A stretch of DNA of 64,000 bases from Cymodocea nodosa (GCA_036874045.1 JAZBRI010000009.1:62001-126000); one strand, 5' to 3'; numbered from the stretch's first letter, positions 33,558 to 47,119 are shown. Made by a program: numbers and translations. Notes: generated by a model not told the origin, from the sequence alone.

Positions 33558-35399
33558 TAAGTGGCGAGGTTTTTTAAAAAAAAAAAAAAAAACCCTCATT
33601 TTATTGTATTTTTAATTCAGTCCTTTTTATTTTCCTTTCTCTTGAATGTTTTGATGTGTTTGTTATTTTGTAGTATATCTCGTCATCACACCAGGTACGC
33701 CTTCCTTACCTTATTTCTTTATGATGCACATGAATTCAAACTTTACATAGAGCATTATTTCCTTTAGCATGCTACTCAGTTTCCATGATATGTTTTAAGG
33801 AATAATATCTGTTGAAATACTACATATGCTTATCAATAACATGCTAGGTATGGGGGCATATCTCTTGCTTGTAGTTATTTTTTCATTTAATTTTTCTTTG
33901 TAACTATCTTTATGCACCTACCTTGTTGCCTAAATGATTTCTTTTACATTGAGGACCATGTAAACTTTAGGTATGGGGGGGAGGCATTTGCATGCATGTT
34001 TTGTTGTTTCTTGTTAATTTTTGCGTTTTTATTGTTGTTATGTTAATTATGTTGATTTTACGTTTTTCTTTGTAGTTTATTGTTTTTAATTGAAAATCAA
34101 ACTTGAGAGATTGTAAATTCATTAATTGCTATTTTAATCAATGGGATGAGCTATTTTTGTTGAGTGGAGTGACTCCAAAGCCAATTGTATACAAGCCTAA
34201 TGTTTATGTTCCTTAGAATAGATAAATTTCAAATTAGGTGTGAAATGGTTTGAGTTTTCCCGTTGATTTGAATTAATGCCTTATTTTTATCATCCTATAT
34301 TTTTTTATGAGTGAAACTAAACCAAGTGCCACTTTTAACAAGGGGTCTATCTTTATATAACCCCTAGGTGAGAAATGTCCTAGGTACATCTCGAACTTTC
34401 ACTAAAAGTTTGAAGGTTGTGTTGAAAATAGTGTCAAGGATATTAGATTTAGTATGCCATGGAGTTATTTTGGGTCAGGTGGTGGAGAAATAAGGTGTAT
34501 CTGTCAAGTTTGAGTTATTTTTGTTATATGGTCAAACTTGTTATATGAAAAAAAAAAGAAAAAAAAAAACACAAATAAAAAGAAAAAAGAGAGAACAGAA
34601 ACACCATTTGGGTAGAATGGAGGTGGAAAGTCACTTGGGAAATGAGAATGAAGTGGATGTCAATAAAAATTTCGGAGTGATGGTGTGTAATGGCATATTA
34701 GTGTCTAATCTCTTGTTCACTAGTCGTCAGCATTACCCAACAACTTTGAATGGAAGGGAGGGATCCATGTACTTATTCTTATTCTTATTCAGCTTTGCAT
34801 GCTTGTACTTTGGTTTATCTCTCTTTAGTGTGAAGTGAGGGTGTGAATCTTTTTATGTAAGGCAGATAGTTCTCTTGAGCAGGTAACTCCCTATTCATTA
34901 TCTAAGGCGAGTTTATTCAATCTAAGGAACAAGTGAGGGAATGATGTAAGGTTGAACCACCACCATATGCTCAAAGATCTTAATAGCGGTAATGAATCAC
35001 ACAGTCTTTCGTTTGGTTGGTAGATCACTTATTTACTTTCTTTTTATCTTGATTCTCTTTTGTGAGTTGTTTTCTTATGTGTTTTATGTATTGATTTTTC
35101 ACGGTTTTGTTGTGTTTTTCTTTCGTTTTATTTATTTTATTTTAATTTGGACTTTGTGGGTATGTCCTCTACAAACCCTCTGGAGACACAACTCTGCCTC
35201 TTTGGTGACTTAGAGGTTTAATGGCTTACTGCATATGCTAAATGCAGTCATGCTCCCTACGAAAGTGGCTTAGGTTAGATTTGTTTATTTTGTTGATTTT
35301 GATTGATCTTTCTTTAGGAGTGTTTCTCATGTAGGCTATTTACTTCTTTTTAGATCTAGTTCTTTGCCAAGGGACTAGCAAAGACTAGGTATGGGGGTG
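33558..35399 (+). other. AthA 3' noncoding region with purine tracts
   Basis: Noncoding, with a poly(A) run (about 33574-33591) and a purine-rich tract near 34547-34595. An Athila-style CATTGAGGACCATG box is followed by a G-run (33974-33984). GGACTAGCAAAG and ATGGGGGTG (35391-35399) lie directly before the 3' LTR as polypurine tract. Small ORFs here (34521, 34992) have no recognisable domain. Confidence 0.75.
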
Positions 35400-37583
35400 T
35401 GTAAAGTTAAGATTTGTGCATTTTATTATATGTTAAAGCATGCATTTTATGGATTACAAGTGCATAGTATATGATTTTTATATTGAATTACATGAAAGTT
35501 ATATTGTTAGGCTATGCATGTTTTTAGGAATTAAAAATAGAATAATGCACAAATTTACCTTTAATGGAATTAATGTTAAGTTTAATAGCCCACATGTAGA
35601 CACTTAGTTATTTAGGATAAATTACATGGAACACAATTGTATTGCACGCATGATCTTCACTTATCAATTTCACTTATGCTTTCCAAAGATTTAGTATTAA
35701 GATATAAAAGTGATGCATGATAAGAATATAAGATTATACTTTCATCATCTTAATGAAATATTGTTATAGATGCACCTATAATAATTGTCTTAATTATTCA
35801 TGATATAATTTTACATGTGATTGAATAATCTTAATTTATGTATGAGTTTTATTGATGAAAATAGGTGACATCAAGGAATTATACGAGGGTTAAATCTCAG
35901 CCCTTGGATGGTGTATCAAAAGGTAGAATGGGCTGGGATAAATCTCAGCCATTGGATCAATCTTGGAAGACAAAGAGTCACCAATATTAATAAGAGTAAG
36001 CCTCATGTCGGAATTATCTCTTCTCATTTTCTTCCATTCCAGTCGACGGTTCGCTTCTCCAAGGACTCCTCTTCTCGTGGCTGAAGGTGGACACTCAAGG
36101 GTGTCGTTCCCCCTCTCAAACCAACATCATATCTCTCTTTTTCCATCTTGATTCACGTCCTCAAAAGGTTTCCAAGGGTGATGGTTGTGGCTGTCTTGGT
36201 GGAGAAAGCTTGGACGACAAGTGGGAGTGGTGTTTGATGTATGGATTTGGGTGGTTCCAAGGAGCATCTTCAGAAGCAAAGGAGGGGTTGGAAACTGTGT
36301 TTTGACGTCCAAGGGAAGTGGAAGGAGGCTGAGTGCTCTTGCTCTTGCAACTGTGGAAGGCCCTTGCTATAGGTGACGTTCCAAGGGGTGAGACCTTGGG
36401 AAAATGTGGCTGAAGAGTGTGGTTTCATCCAACCACGGATCCATTGCTGAGGAAGGGGTGTTCTTCAAGGTATGAGTGAGTTTTGAGAGAGATCCCTATG
36501 CATATTTTATGTTCATGTTGTGTATGTATGCATAGGTATATTGTTTTATGTTTTTATATTATGTTTGTATACGTTTGTGCTATTTGAATGTTATTGCATT
36601 GCATTTCAGTATAGTTTTCATATAGTTAATTAATTCCAGATGTTATCTTGATGTGGATTCTAGTTTAAACGTGGTTTTCATTTTGTTTATATGTGCATAT
36701 CATAGCTGTAAATAGGATGTTCGATGAAATGGTTGCTTATGTAATAAGGGGAACCATGTACAGAGTTTGGATATTTTTATTATTTCAATTCTCTCAGCTC
36801 AGACATCGGTTTTGAATAATTTTTGATGTAATCTCATGTATTTTCGAGTCTACTTACTAATGGTTTTGGTTTCGTAATTTTTGGAGATCATTTGAATGGT
36901 ATTTTTGATTTAAGCGTTGACAGGTGTTTCCGACCTAGACGCAAGTTCTGGGCAGAGTTTTTGAGTGTCTTTGATTATCAATTTCTCGGAATACAAATTG
37001 TATTCTTATGATCTGTAAAATGGGTTTTTGAGATGAATTTTCTTGTGAAGTTGCGCAATCTGTGTTTTGATCTCTGCTTGTTGCGCATCTGTGTTAGATT
37101 CGTTGCTAATAATTCTATGGTTTGAATTAGGTCTCAAAATTATGCTAGATTTTTAGATCTATTAAAATCCTTTCCAAATCATATTTTTACCTGATTTTTT
37201 AGTGAGTATTTTGGGAAGAAATGATTTCCATAAGTGGATGCAAATTCTGCAATTTCGAGAGTTCTTTTAGAGTTATGAATGAGATTGTATGGAAGTGTTT
37301 CTTCAAGTAGTTAAATTAACTAATTAACCACATATGTATAATTTCTAATATAATTACCAATCATAGTAATTAACCTTTGTTTTGATAAGAGTAGGATGTA
37401 TAGAAGGTTTTCAAGTTATATTATGACATGAGTCAAGTAATTAATCTAATAAAAGTTATTTAGACCAACTCCTTGTGGAAATGACTCGTACTTACATCGC
37501 TTAATACAATAGGCACCGTGCGCTTGCGGTTAAATTATAAATGTAAAACTTGTGCTTTTATTGACACATGTTTCATCCTTACA
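35400..37583 (+). repeat. AthA 3' LTR
   Basis: 2184 bp, TGTAAAG to CTTACA. Followed directly by CATTT (37584-37588), the second target duplication copy, and then SirM reverse transcriptase. Compared with the 5' LTR it has many substitutions and a deletion of about 55 bp. Confidence 0.95.
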
Positions 37584-37588
37584 CATTT

Positions 37589-39909
37589 CATCTGCATATT
37601 TTTCCTGATTTAAAAATATACCTTTATCCATTTGCTTAATTTGAAGTCCTAGAAAATATGAAAGTTCTCCTATCATACTCATTTCAAACTGATTAGTCAT
37701 CTCTTCAGAGAATATTTCTATCAACTTATCAGAGGTTGCTCCAAAGATTATATCATCCACGTATATTTGAACAACAATCTGATCATTACCATCTCTCTTA
37801 ATAAATAGAGTATGATCCACTTTTCCCATGATATATCATTTTTCTATTAAAAAAGTAGACAATCTTTCTTACCATGATCTAGGTGCTTGCTTCAAACCAT
37901 ATAAGGCTTTCTTCAATTTATACACAAAGTCAGGATTTTCAATATCTTCAAATCCAGGTGGTTGTTTTACATAGACTTGTTCATAAATTAAACCATTTAG
38001 AAATGTACTCTTTACATCCATTTGATATAATTTAAAATCCATATAACAAGCATAGGCCAATAATATTCTAATACTTTCTAACCTAGCCGCAGGAGCAAAT
38101 GTTTCATCATAATCTAATCATTCTTCCTATGTATACCCTTGTGCATCTAATCTATCTTTATTCCTTATAATTTGACCAATTTCGTTAGTTTTGTTTCTAA
38201 AGATCCACTTTGTACCTATTATGGACTGATTTTCTGGTGGAGAGACTAATTCACATACATCATTTCTGATGAATTGATTTAGTTCTTCTTGCATTGACAC
38301 TATCCAATTTTCATCAGATAATGCTTCTTCTATGTTCCTTGGTTCCACCATAGAAACAAACATACACATACTATTTAAATTTACTAAAGCTCTTGTTTTA
38401 ACTCCCTCATTAATATTACCAATGACTTGAGTGATGGGATGTGATGAAGAATGATGCCAATTTCTTTGATTTTCCTCAATATTCTCATCAACATCTGAAG
38501 GTACATCACTTTCATCATTAGTTTGATCATTTAAGTTCATATTTTTGATTTTCTCAGATAAATCATCAATCTCTCTATTGATCTCTAACTCATTTGAAAA
38601 ATTGATCATATCATCATTATCAGCTTTAGATTGAGATTCTCTAAGAGAATTTTCATTGAAGCTTACATGGAGGGTTTCTTCAATAGTCCTAGAAGTCTTG
38701 TTATATACTCTATAGGCTTTACTTCTAGTAGAGTAACCTACAAAATTCCTTCATCTGATTTGGCTTGAAATTTATCCCTTTTATCCTTAGTATTTAGAAT
38801 AAAACACTTGTAGCCAAATGGTTTCATATAGGAAATTTTTGGAACCCTATTAAACATAATTTCAAAAAGAGTTTTATTAACATGAGGTCTTAAATGACTT
38901 CTGTTAATAACATAACAAGCTGTATTTACTACTTCAGCCCAAAGATTATGAGGTAACTTATGTTCATTCAACATAGTTTTAGCCATTTCTTGAAGTGATC
39001 TATTCATTCTCTCAACAACACCATTTTGACATGGTGCTAATGGAAAAGAAAATTTGTGATCAATGCCATGCTCATTACAATAGTTATCCATTTGATCATT
39101 ATCAAATTCAGTTCCATGATCACTCCTAAGTTTTTGAATAGAGACACTCTGCTCATTTTGAATAAAATTGTAAAACATTTTAAATTTTTCAAAAACTTCT
39201 ATCTTAGATGCTAGAAAATATACCCAAGTGTATCTAGAGAAGTCATCTACTAAAACAAATACATACTGTTTACCACCAAGACTCATGATTCTTGTTGGTC
39301 CAAATAGATCCATATGTATAAGTTCTAAGACTCTCTTGCTTGAAATATCAGTTTTGGAATTAAATGAGTTTTTGTGAAGTTTACCTAATTCACATGCATC
39401 ACACATAAAGTCCTTTGAGTATTTATTCTTTGGTAAACCTCTCACTAAATGTTTTCTAGATAATTTATGTAACAGTTTCATATTTATATGCCTAATCCTT
39501 CTATGCCATAGATATGCATCACTAGTTTCAACTAGCAAACATGAATTTAAATCAACTACAACAAAAGGTAAAGATAAAATAGATACATAACCTTTTCTTT
39601 TATCAATAAACTTAATTTCATTTGTATTTTTATCAATTATTTTGCATACATTATCTTCAAACACTACATAATATCCATTTTCAGTAAGTTTTATGACACT
39701 CAGCAAATTAAATCCTAGGTTTTCTACATATAGTACATTCGAAATAACACAAGTAGGAGTTATTTGAACATTGCCCATACCTATGATTTTATCTTTGCTT
39801 TTGTTTCCAAATGTTACACTTCGTTTCATGGTATTTGTAATAAACTTTTCTGTCCGGTCATGTGACTTGATGCTCCACTATCCAAGATCCATTTTGATGT
39901 TGTTTCCTC
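37589..39909 (-). pseudogene. pol: SirM pol: protease, integrase, reverse transcriptase (5' part)
   Basis: Read from 39909 down: protease WILDSGASSHMTG, then a 10-base deletion between TACAAA repeats near 39835 shifts the frame. Integrase has WHRRIRHINM (zinc-site region), HMDLFGPTR, SDHGTEFDN and VVERMNRSLQEM. A lost T near 38740 shifts the frame again. RT contains [23 protein letters not shown] and intact YVDD (about 37760). TGA at 38118-38120 is the same mutation as in SirP at 6251. M-specific stops include a CAG to TAG six bases upstream of it and others near 37875 and 37840. Continues at 10512. Confidence 0.9.
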
Positions 39910-41019
39910 CTCAGACTCATCTGCCATGAAGCACACATGAGCAACGTCTTCTAACTCTTGTTCTCCTTCTGAATGTGAAGATTTTGATGTTGATTCCTCA
40001 GATTCAGACTCTTCAGACGTGTCATCCCAAGTGACCTTCAAAGCCTTTTTCTTGTAAAACGTTTTCTAAGTTTTCTGAGCCGTCTTCTTCTGATTTGTCC
40101 TACTTTGCATTTCATTTTTCCTCATAGGACAATCTAGAGAAAGATGTCCAGGTTTCTTACAATTGTAACATACATACTTTCTAGATGAAGAATTCTTGTC
40201 ATTTAGTGATTTTGACGTTGAGGGTTTATCATTTTTGTTCCTTTGCTGTTTCCTAGCTTTCCATGCTTTCTTGAATTTCCTAGTTAGCAAAATCAAATCC
40301 TCGTCAAAATCAGTAGATATATCAGAATCTGAATTAATTTCGAAGGCTATTTCTTTCTTTATTTTTAGTTTGTTGTGACTCAGTGATTCATTTAATTGAA
40401 CTTCATAAGCTGTTAAATTTCCTATAAGTTCATTCATAGTATAAACATTTATATCTCGTGATTCCTCAATTGATGTTACTTTCTGAGACCATTTAGAACT
40501 TAGGGATTTGAGAATTTTCCTCACCAAATCTTTTTGTTCAAAATTCTTTCCTAAACATTTTAAAGAGTTTATGATATCAAGAAATCTGGAAAACATCTTA
40601 GAAACATTTTCATCGTCATGCATCTTAAAGAGTTCATACTTATGAATCAACATGTTTATTTTAGTCTCTTTAACTTGAGAAGTACCTTCATGTGAAACTT
40701 CTAATGCATGCCACACCTCATAAACAGATTTATACGCCGACACTTTACTGAACTATTCATAACTCAATGCACAAAATAAAATATTTAAGCTCTTAGCATT
40801 CAGAGTTTCATTTTCTTTTTCAGTAATTGTCCAAGTATTATAAAGAGTAGTTAACAGAGTATATGGTTTAGAAATCATGAACCACAACTTATGATCTATA
40901 CTTTGAAGAAAGAAAGTCATCCTATATTTCCAATATTCAAAATGTATTCCATCAAATAAAGGAGGACGATTAAGATTTTGGCCTTCATATAAAGAAAAAT
41001 TACCATTTCCAGTAGCCAT
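39910..41019 (-). pseudogene. gag: SirM gag, joined directly to pol without the intron-like segment
   Basis: ATG at 41019 (MATGNGNFSLYEGQNL). Stop TAG near 40750 (a former glutamine codon), then open to 40066 with an intact CCHC knuckle CYNCKKPGHLSLDC, which is broken in SirP. TAG at 40066-40068 occurs at the same codon as in SirP (3141). The acidic stretch SEESESEESTSKS follows, and gag runs into protease in one frame at 39910/39909, where SirP has the 1149-bp segment. Confidence 0.88.
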
Positions 41020-41205
41020 CTTACCTTAGATTTTTCAACCTATTTGATTTTAAACAGTCTAAAAGCTTTAAAACAACTTGAGCCTTAAATCAAGAAAGTT
41101 AAACGTATGCTCAGATATTAATTTCTGTTTAAAAACAAGGAAGGTAGAATAAGCAATGATATTAAATAAGTTGGTACCGATTTTATATCAAAGATTATTA
41201 ACAAA

Positions 41206-41217
41206 GCTCTGATACCA
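41206..41217 (-). other. SirM primer binding site (tRNA-Met type)
   Basis: The reverse complement reads TGGTATCAGAGC, two bases from the LTR end at 41220, as in SirP. Confidence 0.92.
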
Positions 41218-41219
41218 CT

Positions 41220-42964
41220 TGTAGGATCGTATGGCTACACAAGAGGGGGGTGAATTGTGTATTTTTAATATTTTCTGAAATATAATTGAAACTTTAAAAC
41301 TCAAAAACAAGTCGAGATATTGCTTTCATAAAATCATTTTTATTCAAGGTTTCAATTACAATATATAATTCAATTTTCCTCAGGAATTGTAGATGCAATT
41401 ATATTTCGATACCATGTTTCATCTATACTATTTCATAACTACAAACACAGAAAACTAATTTGCGGAATTTAAAACATTTCTCCCTGTTTGAGATCTTTCT
41501 TCTTCTTCTTCTTCTTTCTTCTTTAGTGACGAATATCTTGTCTTTTTATGTTTCACCGAATTTGCTTTCTTTTGATACTTCAAATCTTTAGTGACAAAAA
41601 TCTTACCTTTTTATGCTTCACTGAATTTTCTTCCACTTGAGAGATTTTGCCCGAAGAGGTGTTTTTGATCCCTGAAAAAGATTTTTCTTTTGGTGTGCAG
41701 GAATGGTTTAATCCTTGAAAAGATTTTTTGTTTTGTGTGCAAGGATGGTTTGATCAACGAGAACTCTATGCCTTTTATACTGTATCTTCATTTCATGCAT
41801 ATCCTCCACGTTTAATCACTACCAGTTTTCCACTTCTCCACGTCTTTTCTTTTTCCTTCATCGAAACACACACGTTCCAACCCACGTTTATATTTCGAAT
41901 TTCCTTTAATCATCAGTCTTGGATCTCTAAAAAATTTCCTGCAAAATAAACTTTCTCGTCCAAAAATTTTTCATCAGTGTAATAAGAAGTCGTTACTTTA
42001 ATGTTAACTAAACGAGTAACACAAGTATATATTTATAACTTAACGTTTCTAACTTAATGAGTTCCTTATGTGCCATTTCACGTGACAAGTACTGTAGCTA
42101 ACTCAACGAACTAAGTCCGTGGTGTTATGCTAACTCAATGAACCAGCTTAACCTTTCTTTCGAAAGGTTAAACGATAACTCACCGAAAATAGTTTAAGTT
42201 TCAGATAGTTACGGATGTAAGTCACCGAAAAACTCTTTATATTATAAAACTAGTGAGACACGTGTCAAGACCTAAAAACATGACTTAAGTTACCTTTCGG
42301 ATAGTTACGACTGTAAGTCTCCGAAAAGCTTTAACTCACCAATTCAGTAATAAACAAATGTTTTTATAATAAGAATTTTACCACGTGCAAAAATAACAAC
42401 TTAAGTTTATAACGCTAACCTAACACGTTGCCTTAGTGTTCAATATAGCAACTCAACGCGTTTAGTTATGTTAACTTAACGAGTTAAACATGTGCACCTC
42501 ACGTGATACAATACAACGTTCGTAACTTATAATTTCACCACGTGTATAACACTAACTTAACAAGTTCGTCTCTTCTTTTACTCACTAACTTAACGAGTTA
42601 TCACGTGACCTATTTTAACCTTTAAGCCTCTAACTTAACGAGTTCTCACGTGACCTCTATACAAACAAAATTCAAACTTAACGAGTTGTGTAAATGTGCA
42701 CTGTTCATGATACAGAAGATATAACTTTAAAACATATCATGCTTTTCAATAAAAACACACGTTAACTTAACATTTAGCTAAATGAGAAATTAATGCAATG
42801 AAATGACTAGTTATTAACTTCAGATCCAATACAGAAAAGTATTTATATCAGTAAGCTTTTTCTGTATTAATTGATGATTTTAATTTCTTTTCACAAGCAA
42901 TAGTAATTGAGCAAATATGATTATTTTCATTCAGCACACATCATCAAAACAAAAATACTCAACA
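41220..42964 (-). repeat. SirM 5' LTR
   Basis: 1745 bp, TGTTGAGTAT to CGATCCTACA on the minus strand, with TATAAAA at 41773-41779. It holds a block at about 42145-42340 that SirP lacks, carrying GACACGTGTC, GACTTAAGTTA and TTTCGGATAGTTACGAC motifs. This block resembles part of the gypsy solo LTR (30810-30960) but in the opposite orientation relative to the element. Confidence 0.88.
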
Positions 42965-45900
42965 CAAATGTTGTCTCCTATGATTTAGATGATGCCCTGG
43001 TATGCTGTGTTAACAGTTCAATTGACTCATGGGTACTAGACTCAGGAGCTTCTTTTCACACTACCTTTGGGAAGGATTTGTTGCATAGTTATCGTGTAAC
43101 TCCTGTGAAAAAGGTGTACCTAGCTAACAACATAAGTCTAGATGTGTTGGGAATTATAGAGGTACACATTAAAACAAAGCAAGGGATATGGAAATTGCAA
43201 GAAGTCAGATATGTTACAGATCTTGTAAAGTAAGTAATTTCCATAAGTTCCCTAGACAATGATGGTTATCAGATTGCCTTTGGTGCAGGCAAATGGAAGG
43301 TAACCAAAGGTGCAAGGATTATTGCCTCAGGACAAAGAACAGACACCTTATATTTAACATCAGATCAAGATGACTGCATTGCAGCAATCAGTGATACTGA
43401 AGACATTGACTTATGGCATAAAAGATTGGGACACCTTAGTGAGAATGGACTGAAAGTTTTAGTGGCAGAAGGGAAAATCCCTAAGCTGAAGAATGTCAAT
43501 TTAGGGATATGTAAGGACTGCATTGAGGGAAAGCAGATGAAAGTCAGCTTTGCTAGGAATCCTCATGATCCTAAGTCACAGAAATTGGAGCTAGTTCACA
43601 CGGATGTGTGGGGGCCTGCTCCTATCAGTTCTTTAGGAGGTGCTCTCTATTATGTCATCTTCATTGATGACAGTACAAGGAAGGTATGGGTTTATTTTCT
43701 GAAATAGAAGTCTGAAGTTTTCCAAGTCTTCAAAAAATGGAAGGCAGAAGTGGAAAATCAGAGTGGAAGAAAAATTAAATCCATTAGGTTAGATAATGGA
43801 GGAGAATATGATAACCATGAATTTAAAGTTTACTATGAGGAGCAAGGATTTAGAAGGCAGAGGACTATAACTGGAACTCCACAACAAAATGGATTTGCTT
43901 AAAAGGATGAGCAAGACCCTAAATGAATGGGCAAGATGCATGAGACTGCATGTAGGTTTTCCCAAAACATTCTAGGCAGAAGTTGTTAATACAGCTGCCT
44001 ATCTAATAAATAGAGGATCATCCATCCTAATGAGGCTTAAGAACCCTAAAGAGTTGTGAATAGGGAAAGAGGTCAACTATGCTCACTTGAAAGTCTTTGG
44101 ATCCAAGTTATTTGTCCACTTGAATAGTGACAAAAGAGACAAGTTAGATTCAAAATCATAGATATGTTATTTCATTGGCTATGGTAAGGATTATTTTGGT
44201 TACAGATTCTAGGTAGAAGAAACCAAGAAAATAATCCGTGCAAAAGATGTTATATTCATTGAATCCAAGATGCTTAAGCATAGAGAAAGTGCAGAAGAAC
44301 ATCAGTCAGAGCTTCAGTCTAGAAGTACTACTGAGATTAGTCTAGATAATGATGTTGAATAACCTCAGAAGGAACCTGTAGAAGAAATTCAACTTCCAGA
44401 GGCTAAACATCTAGATGATTAAGAAGATGAAGTTGTCATTAGACAACTTAGAAAGTCTGGAAGGGTCTCCAAACAACCAGAAAGGTATGTACCATCATTC
44501 AATTATCTGTTATTGATGGATGATGGTGAACCTGAAACATATCAAGAAGCAATCTGTGCAAGTGATGCACATAAATGAGAGTTAGCAATGAAAGAAGAAA
44601 TGAGATCCCTAGAGAAGAATAATACTTGGGAGCTAACTTCCTTGCTAAAAGGAAAGAAAATCCTAGGAAACAAGTGGGTGTTCAGGATAAAAGAACAACC
44701 AGATGATAGTAAGAAATATAAAGCCAGACTTGTCGTCAAAGATTTTCAGCAAATTCAAGATATAGACTATATTCTCTCCTGTTGTGAAGATGAATACTAT
44801 TAGAATAGTTTTAAGTATTGTTGCTGCAAGAAATTTTCTCTTGGAGCAAATGGATTTAAAGACAGCATTCCTACATGGTGACTTGTAGGAAGAACTTTAC
44901 ATGATGCAAGTAGAAGGATTTGCAGTTACTGGCAAGAAAAGAAAGACAGTTTGTAGATTGCTGAAAAGACTGTATGGTTTGAAGCAAGCACCACGGCAAT
45001 GGTACAAGAGATTTGATACCTTTATCTATACCCTAGGCTTCAAAAGATGTGATATAGACTATTGCTGCTACATAAAACTACTAGATGATTGCTTCATTAT
45101 TCTACTGATTTATGTAGATGATATGTTAATTGCTTGTTCTAGTATGGAATAGATTAAGCAATTAAAGAGACAACTGTCAAAAGAATTTGACATGAAGGAT
45201 ATGGGAGAAGCCAAGAAAATCTTGGGTATGAGAATTATCTAAGATAGAGTGGCAGGCACTTTGAGATTAAATCAGAAGAAGTATCTAGAAAAGGTACTGA
45301 GGAAATTTAATGTCTCAAATGAGAGGAAGACTGAACTACCTCTTGGACCCCATTTCAAGTTGTTTAAAGATCAGTTAGCTAAGACTGAAGAAGAAATGAC
45401 AAGAATTTCTAGAATACCATATGCTTCAGTAGTAGGAAGTTTAATGTATGCCATGATATGCACAAGACCTGATATATCTCATGTAGTGGGAGTGGTTAGT
45501 AGATATATGGCAGAACCAGGAGCTGAGCATTGGTCTGCGATACTGTGGATACTTAGATATTCCCTAGATGTATATCTGAATTTCAAGAAAGGACTGGTTG
45601 GATTGATTGTCTACTGTGATGCTGATTTATGAAGAGAGTTGGACAAAAGTAGGAGTACTTCAGGTTATGTTCTCTACATAGGAAGTATTGCAATTAGCTG
45701 GAGATCCAAGTTGCAAAGTATTGCTGCACTCTCGACCACAGAAGCTGAATATGTTGTAGTAGTAGAGGCAGCTAAAGAAAGAATCTAGCTAGAGAATGTA
45801 CTAGCCGAATTAGAGCACAAACAGAATAAAAGCATTCTATTTTGTGACAATCAAAGTGCAATTTATTTAGCTAAGAATCTGAAGTTCCATTCAAGGTCCA

Positions 45901-46067
45901 AGTACATGAGAATGAAATTTCATTTCATAAGGGAAGAGATAGAGCAGAACAGGTTAGATCTTCAGAAGATTGCGGGATCTGAAAATGCAACAGATATGCT
46001 AATCAAAGTTCTGAATTTGCAAAAATTAAGGCTCTATATGGCCTTAATTGGTCTCCCGAAAAGCTGA
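42965..46067 (+). pseudogene. pol: TorkT pol: protease to RNase H of a Tork/TNT1-type copia element
   Basis: Starts in the gag-protease region at the SirM junction: SWVLDSGASFHTT (protease), WHKRLGHLSENG and CKDCIEGKQ (integrase zinc site), HTDVWGPAP and RLDNGGEYDN, then the T-G-TPQQNG(F)A site degraded. RT has [25 protein letters not shown] and YVDDMLIA (45110-45135). RNase H has CDADL and ALSTTEAEYV (45730) to the stop at 46065. More than ten stops and several frameshifts make it the most decayed copia copy. Its gag and 5' LTR should lie left of the window. Neighbouring LTR and purine tract agree with a Tork-type element. Confidence 0.9.
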
Positions 46068-46184
46068 AAAGTACAAGGAGATGAAGAGTTGATGATTATT
46101 TGAGCAGCAGTTGCAATAATCTGTAAGCCGAGTGTAGAGATTGATTTTTCTTTCGATCATTGTGACAAACTCCAAGTGGGAGAT

Positions 46185-47119
46185 TGTTAGGGCAAGTATT
46201 ACAAGTGTGGAGTATGCCACAAGTAGTCCAGGTTCAATCGGAAGTTTGTTAGCAGTAAGTATCTGATAGTTATATATTTTCAGTAGGTTACAAACCTAAG
46301 TATCTAGAAATAAAAGTTAAGTCAGAGTCTTTGAGTTAACTATCCGAAAGTCAGAAGATTTTAGAGAGTTAAGTTGTAACTATCTAAAATGACTTAAAGG
46401 ACACTTAAGTGGATCTTCGAATAGTTAAGAAGCCAAGTATCCGGAAAGTAGTGACTTAAGTGGATCTTTGGATAGTTAGGTAGTAACTATCCGAAGTTCA
46501 TGAGTTTTTCGGAGGGTTATCGGTAGAACCTTCTGAAATGCCTGAAAAGACACTTAAGTGAGTTTTCGGATAGTTAAGGTATAATTATTCAAAAGACATG
46601 CAGTTTTCGGTGAGTTATTAGCATAACCTTCCGAAAGGACAGAGAGAGAAAAGTAAGTGACTTTTCAGACAATTAAGTCTGTAACTATCCGAAATACAAA
46701 ATCTCTCGAACAGTTAACTTGGTACTGTACTACTCGTTTAGAAAGAATATTCTGTTCAGATAGTTAAGTTTGTAACTATCCAAAATGTTGCAAATTTTGG
46801 AGAGTTAAGAAGATAAGGCTCTGAAATTAATAGCCTCTTCTCCAAGCATTGTTTCTCTACTGTAATGGCTTGTATGTAATTAAAGGTTTATAAACCCTAA
46901 GTTGGGTAGTATATAAACTTTTATGATGTTGTAAAACATTGCGGTTGATTGTGCCGAAGCTCATAAGGAACCCTCAACTCTCCGTGGACGTAGGCTGTTG
47001 TTGAACCACGTAAATCATGTTTCTTCTCTATATTAGTTCTTCTCTTACTCTTCACTTCTAGCATTAGTGAGTTTAGAGCTGAGTGTTTCAGTATCGTGTC
47101 ATAGAAGGCTAACTGAACA
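46185..47119 (+). repeat. TorkT 3' LTR
   Basis: Starts TGTTAGGGCAAG directly after the purine tract CCAAGTGGGAGAT, the usual Tork/TNT1 arrangement. The end at CTAACTGAACA is placed where AthC integrase sequence resumes and is approximate. Between 46250 and 46800 it carries about nine degenerate units of GGATAGTTA...TAACTATCCGAAA alternating with GACTTAAGTGGAT. Confidence 0.75.

Larger units (their letters stand above)
10513..37583 (+). mobile_element. AthA: Ty3/gypsy Athila-type retrotransposon with gag downstream of pol
   Basis: A complete element, itself interrupted twice. LTRs start TGTAAAGTTAAG and end CATCCTTACA, with a 5-bp target duplication. Internal order: Asp-tRNA-type primer site (23697), long leader, PR-RT-RH-IN (25385-29718), then gag (30018-33557), 3' noncoding DNA and a polypurine tract before the 3' LTR. 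Athila assignment rests on DLGAGVN protease, FMDDF reverse transcriptase, YGKACHL in the integrase tail and the TGGCACCGTTGCCGGGGA primer site. The gag-last order is not the known layout of the family. Interrupted by AthB in the 5' LTR and by a solo LTR in gag. Confidence 0.88.
37584..42964 (-). mobile_element. SirM, 5' portion: Ty1/copia Sirevirus-type element inserted in TorkT
   Basis: Minus-strand element with 5' LTR (41220-42964), primer site, gag and most of pol. Its remaining pol pieces are at 10200-10512 and 1-408. It belongs to the same family as SirP but lacks the 1149-bp intron-like segment and has about 200 bp more LTR. Its right end abuts TorkT coding sequence. The target duplication cannot be checked because the other side lies off the window. 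Confidence 0.9.
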
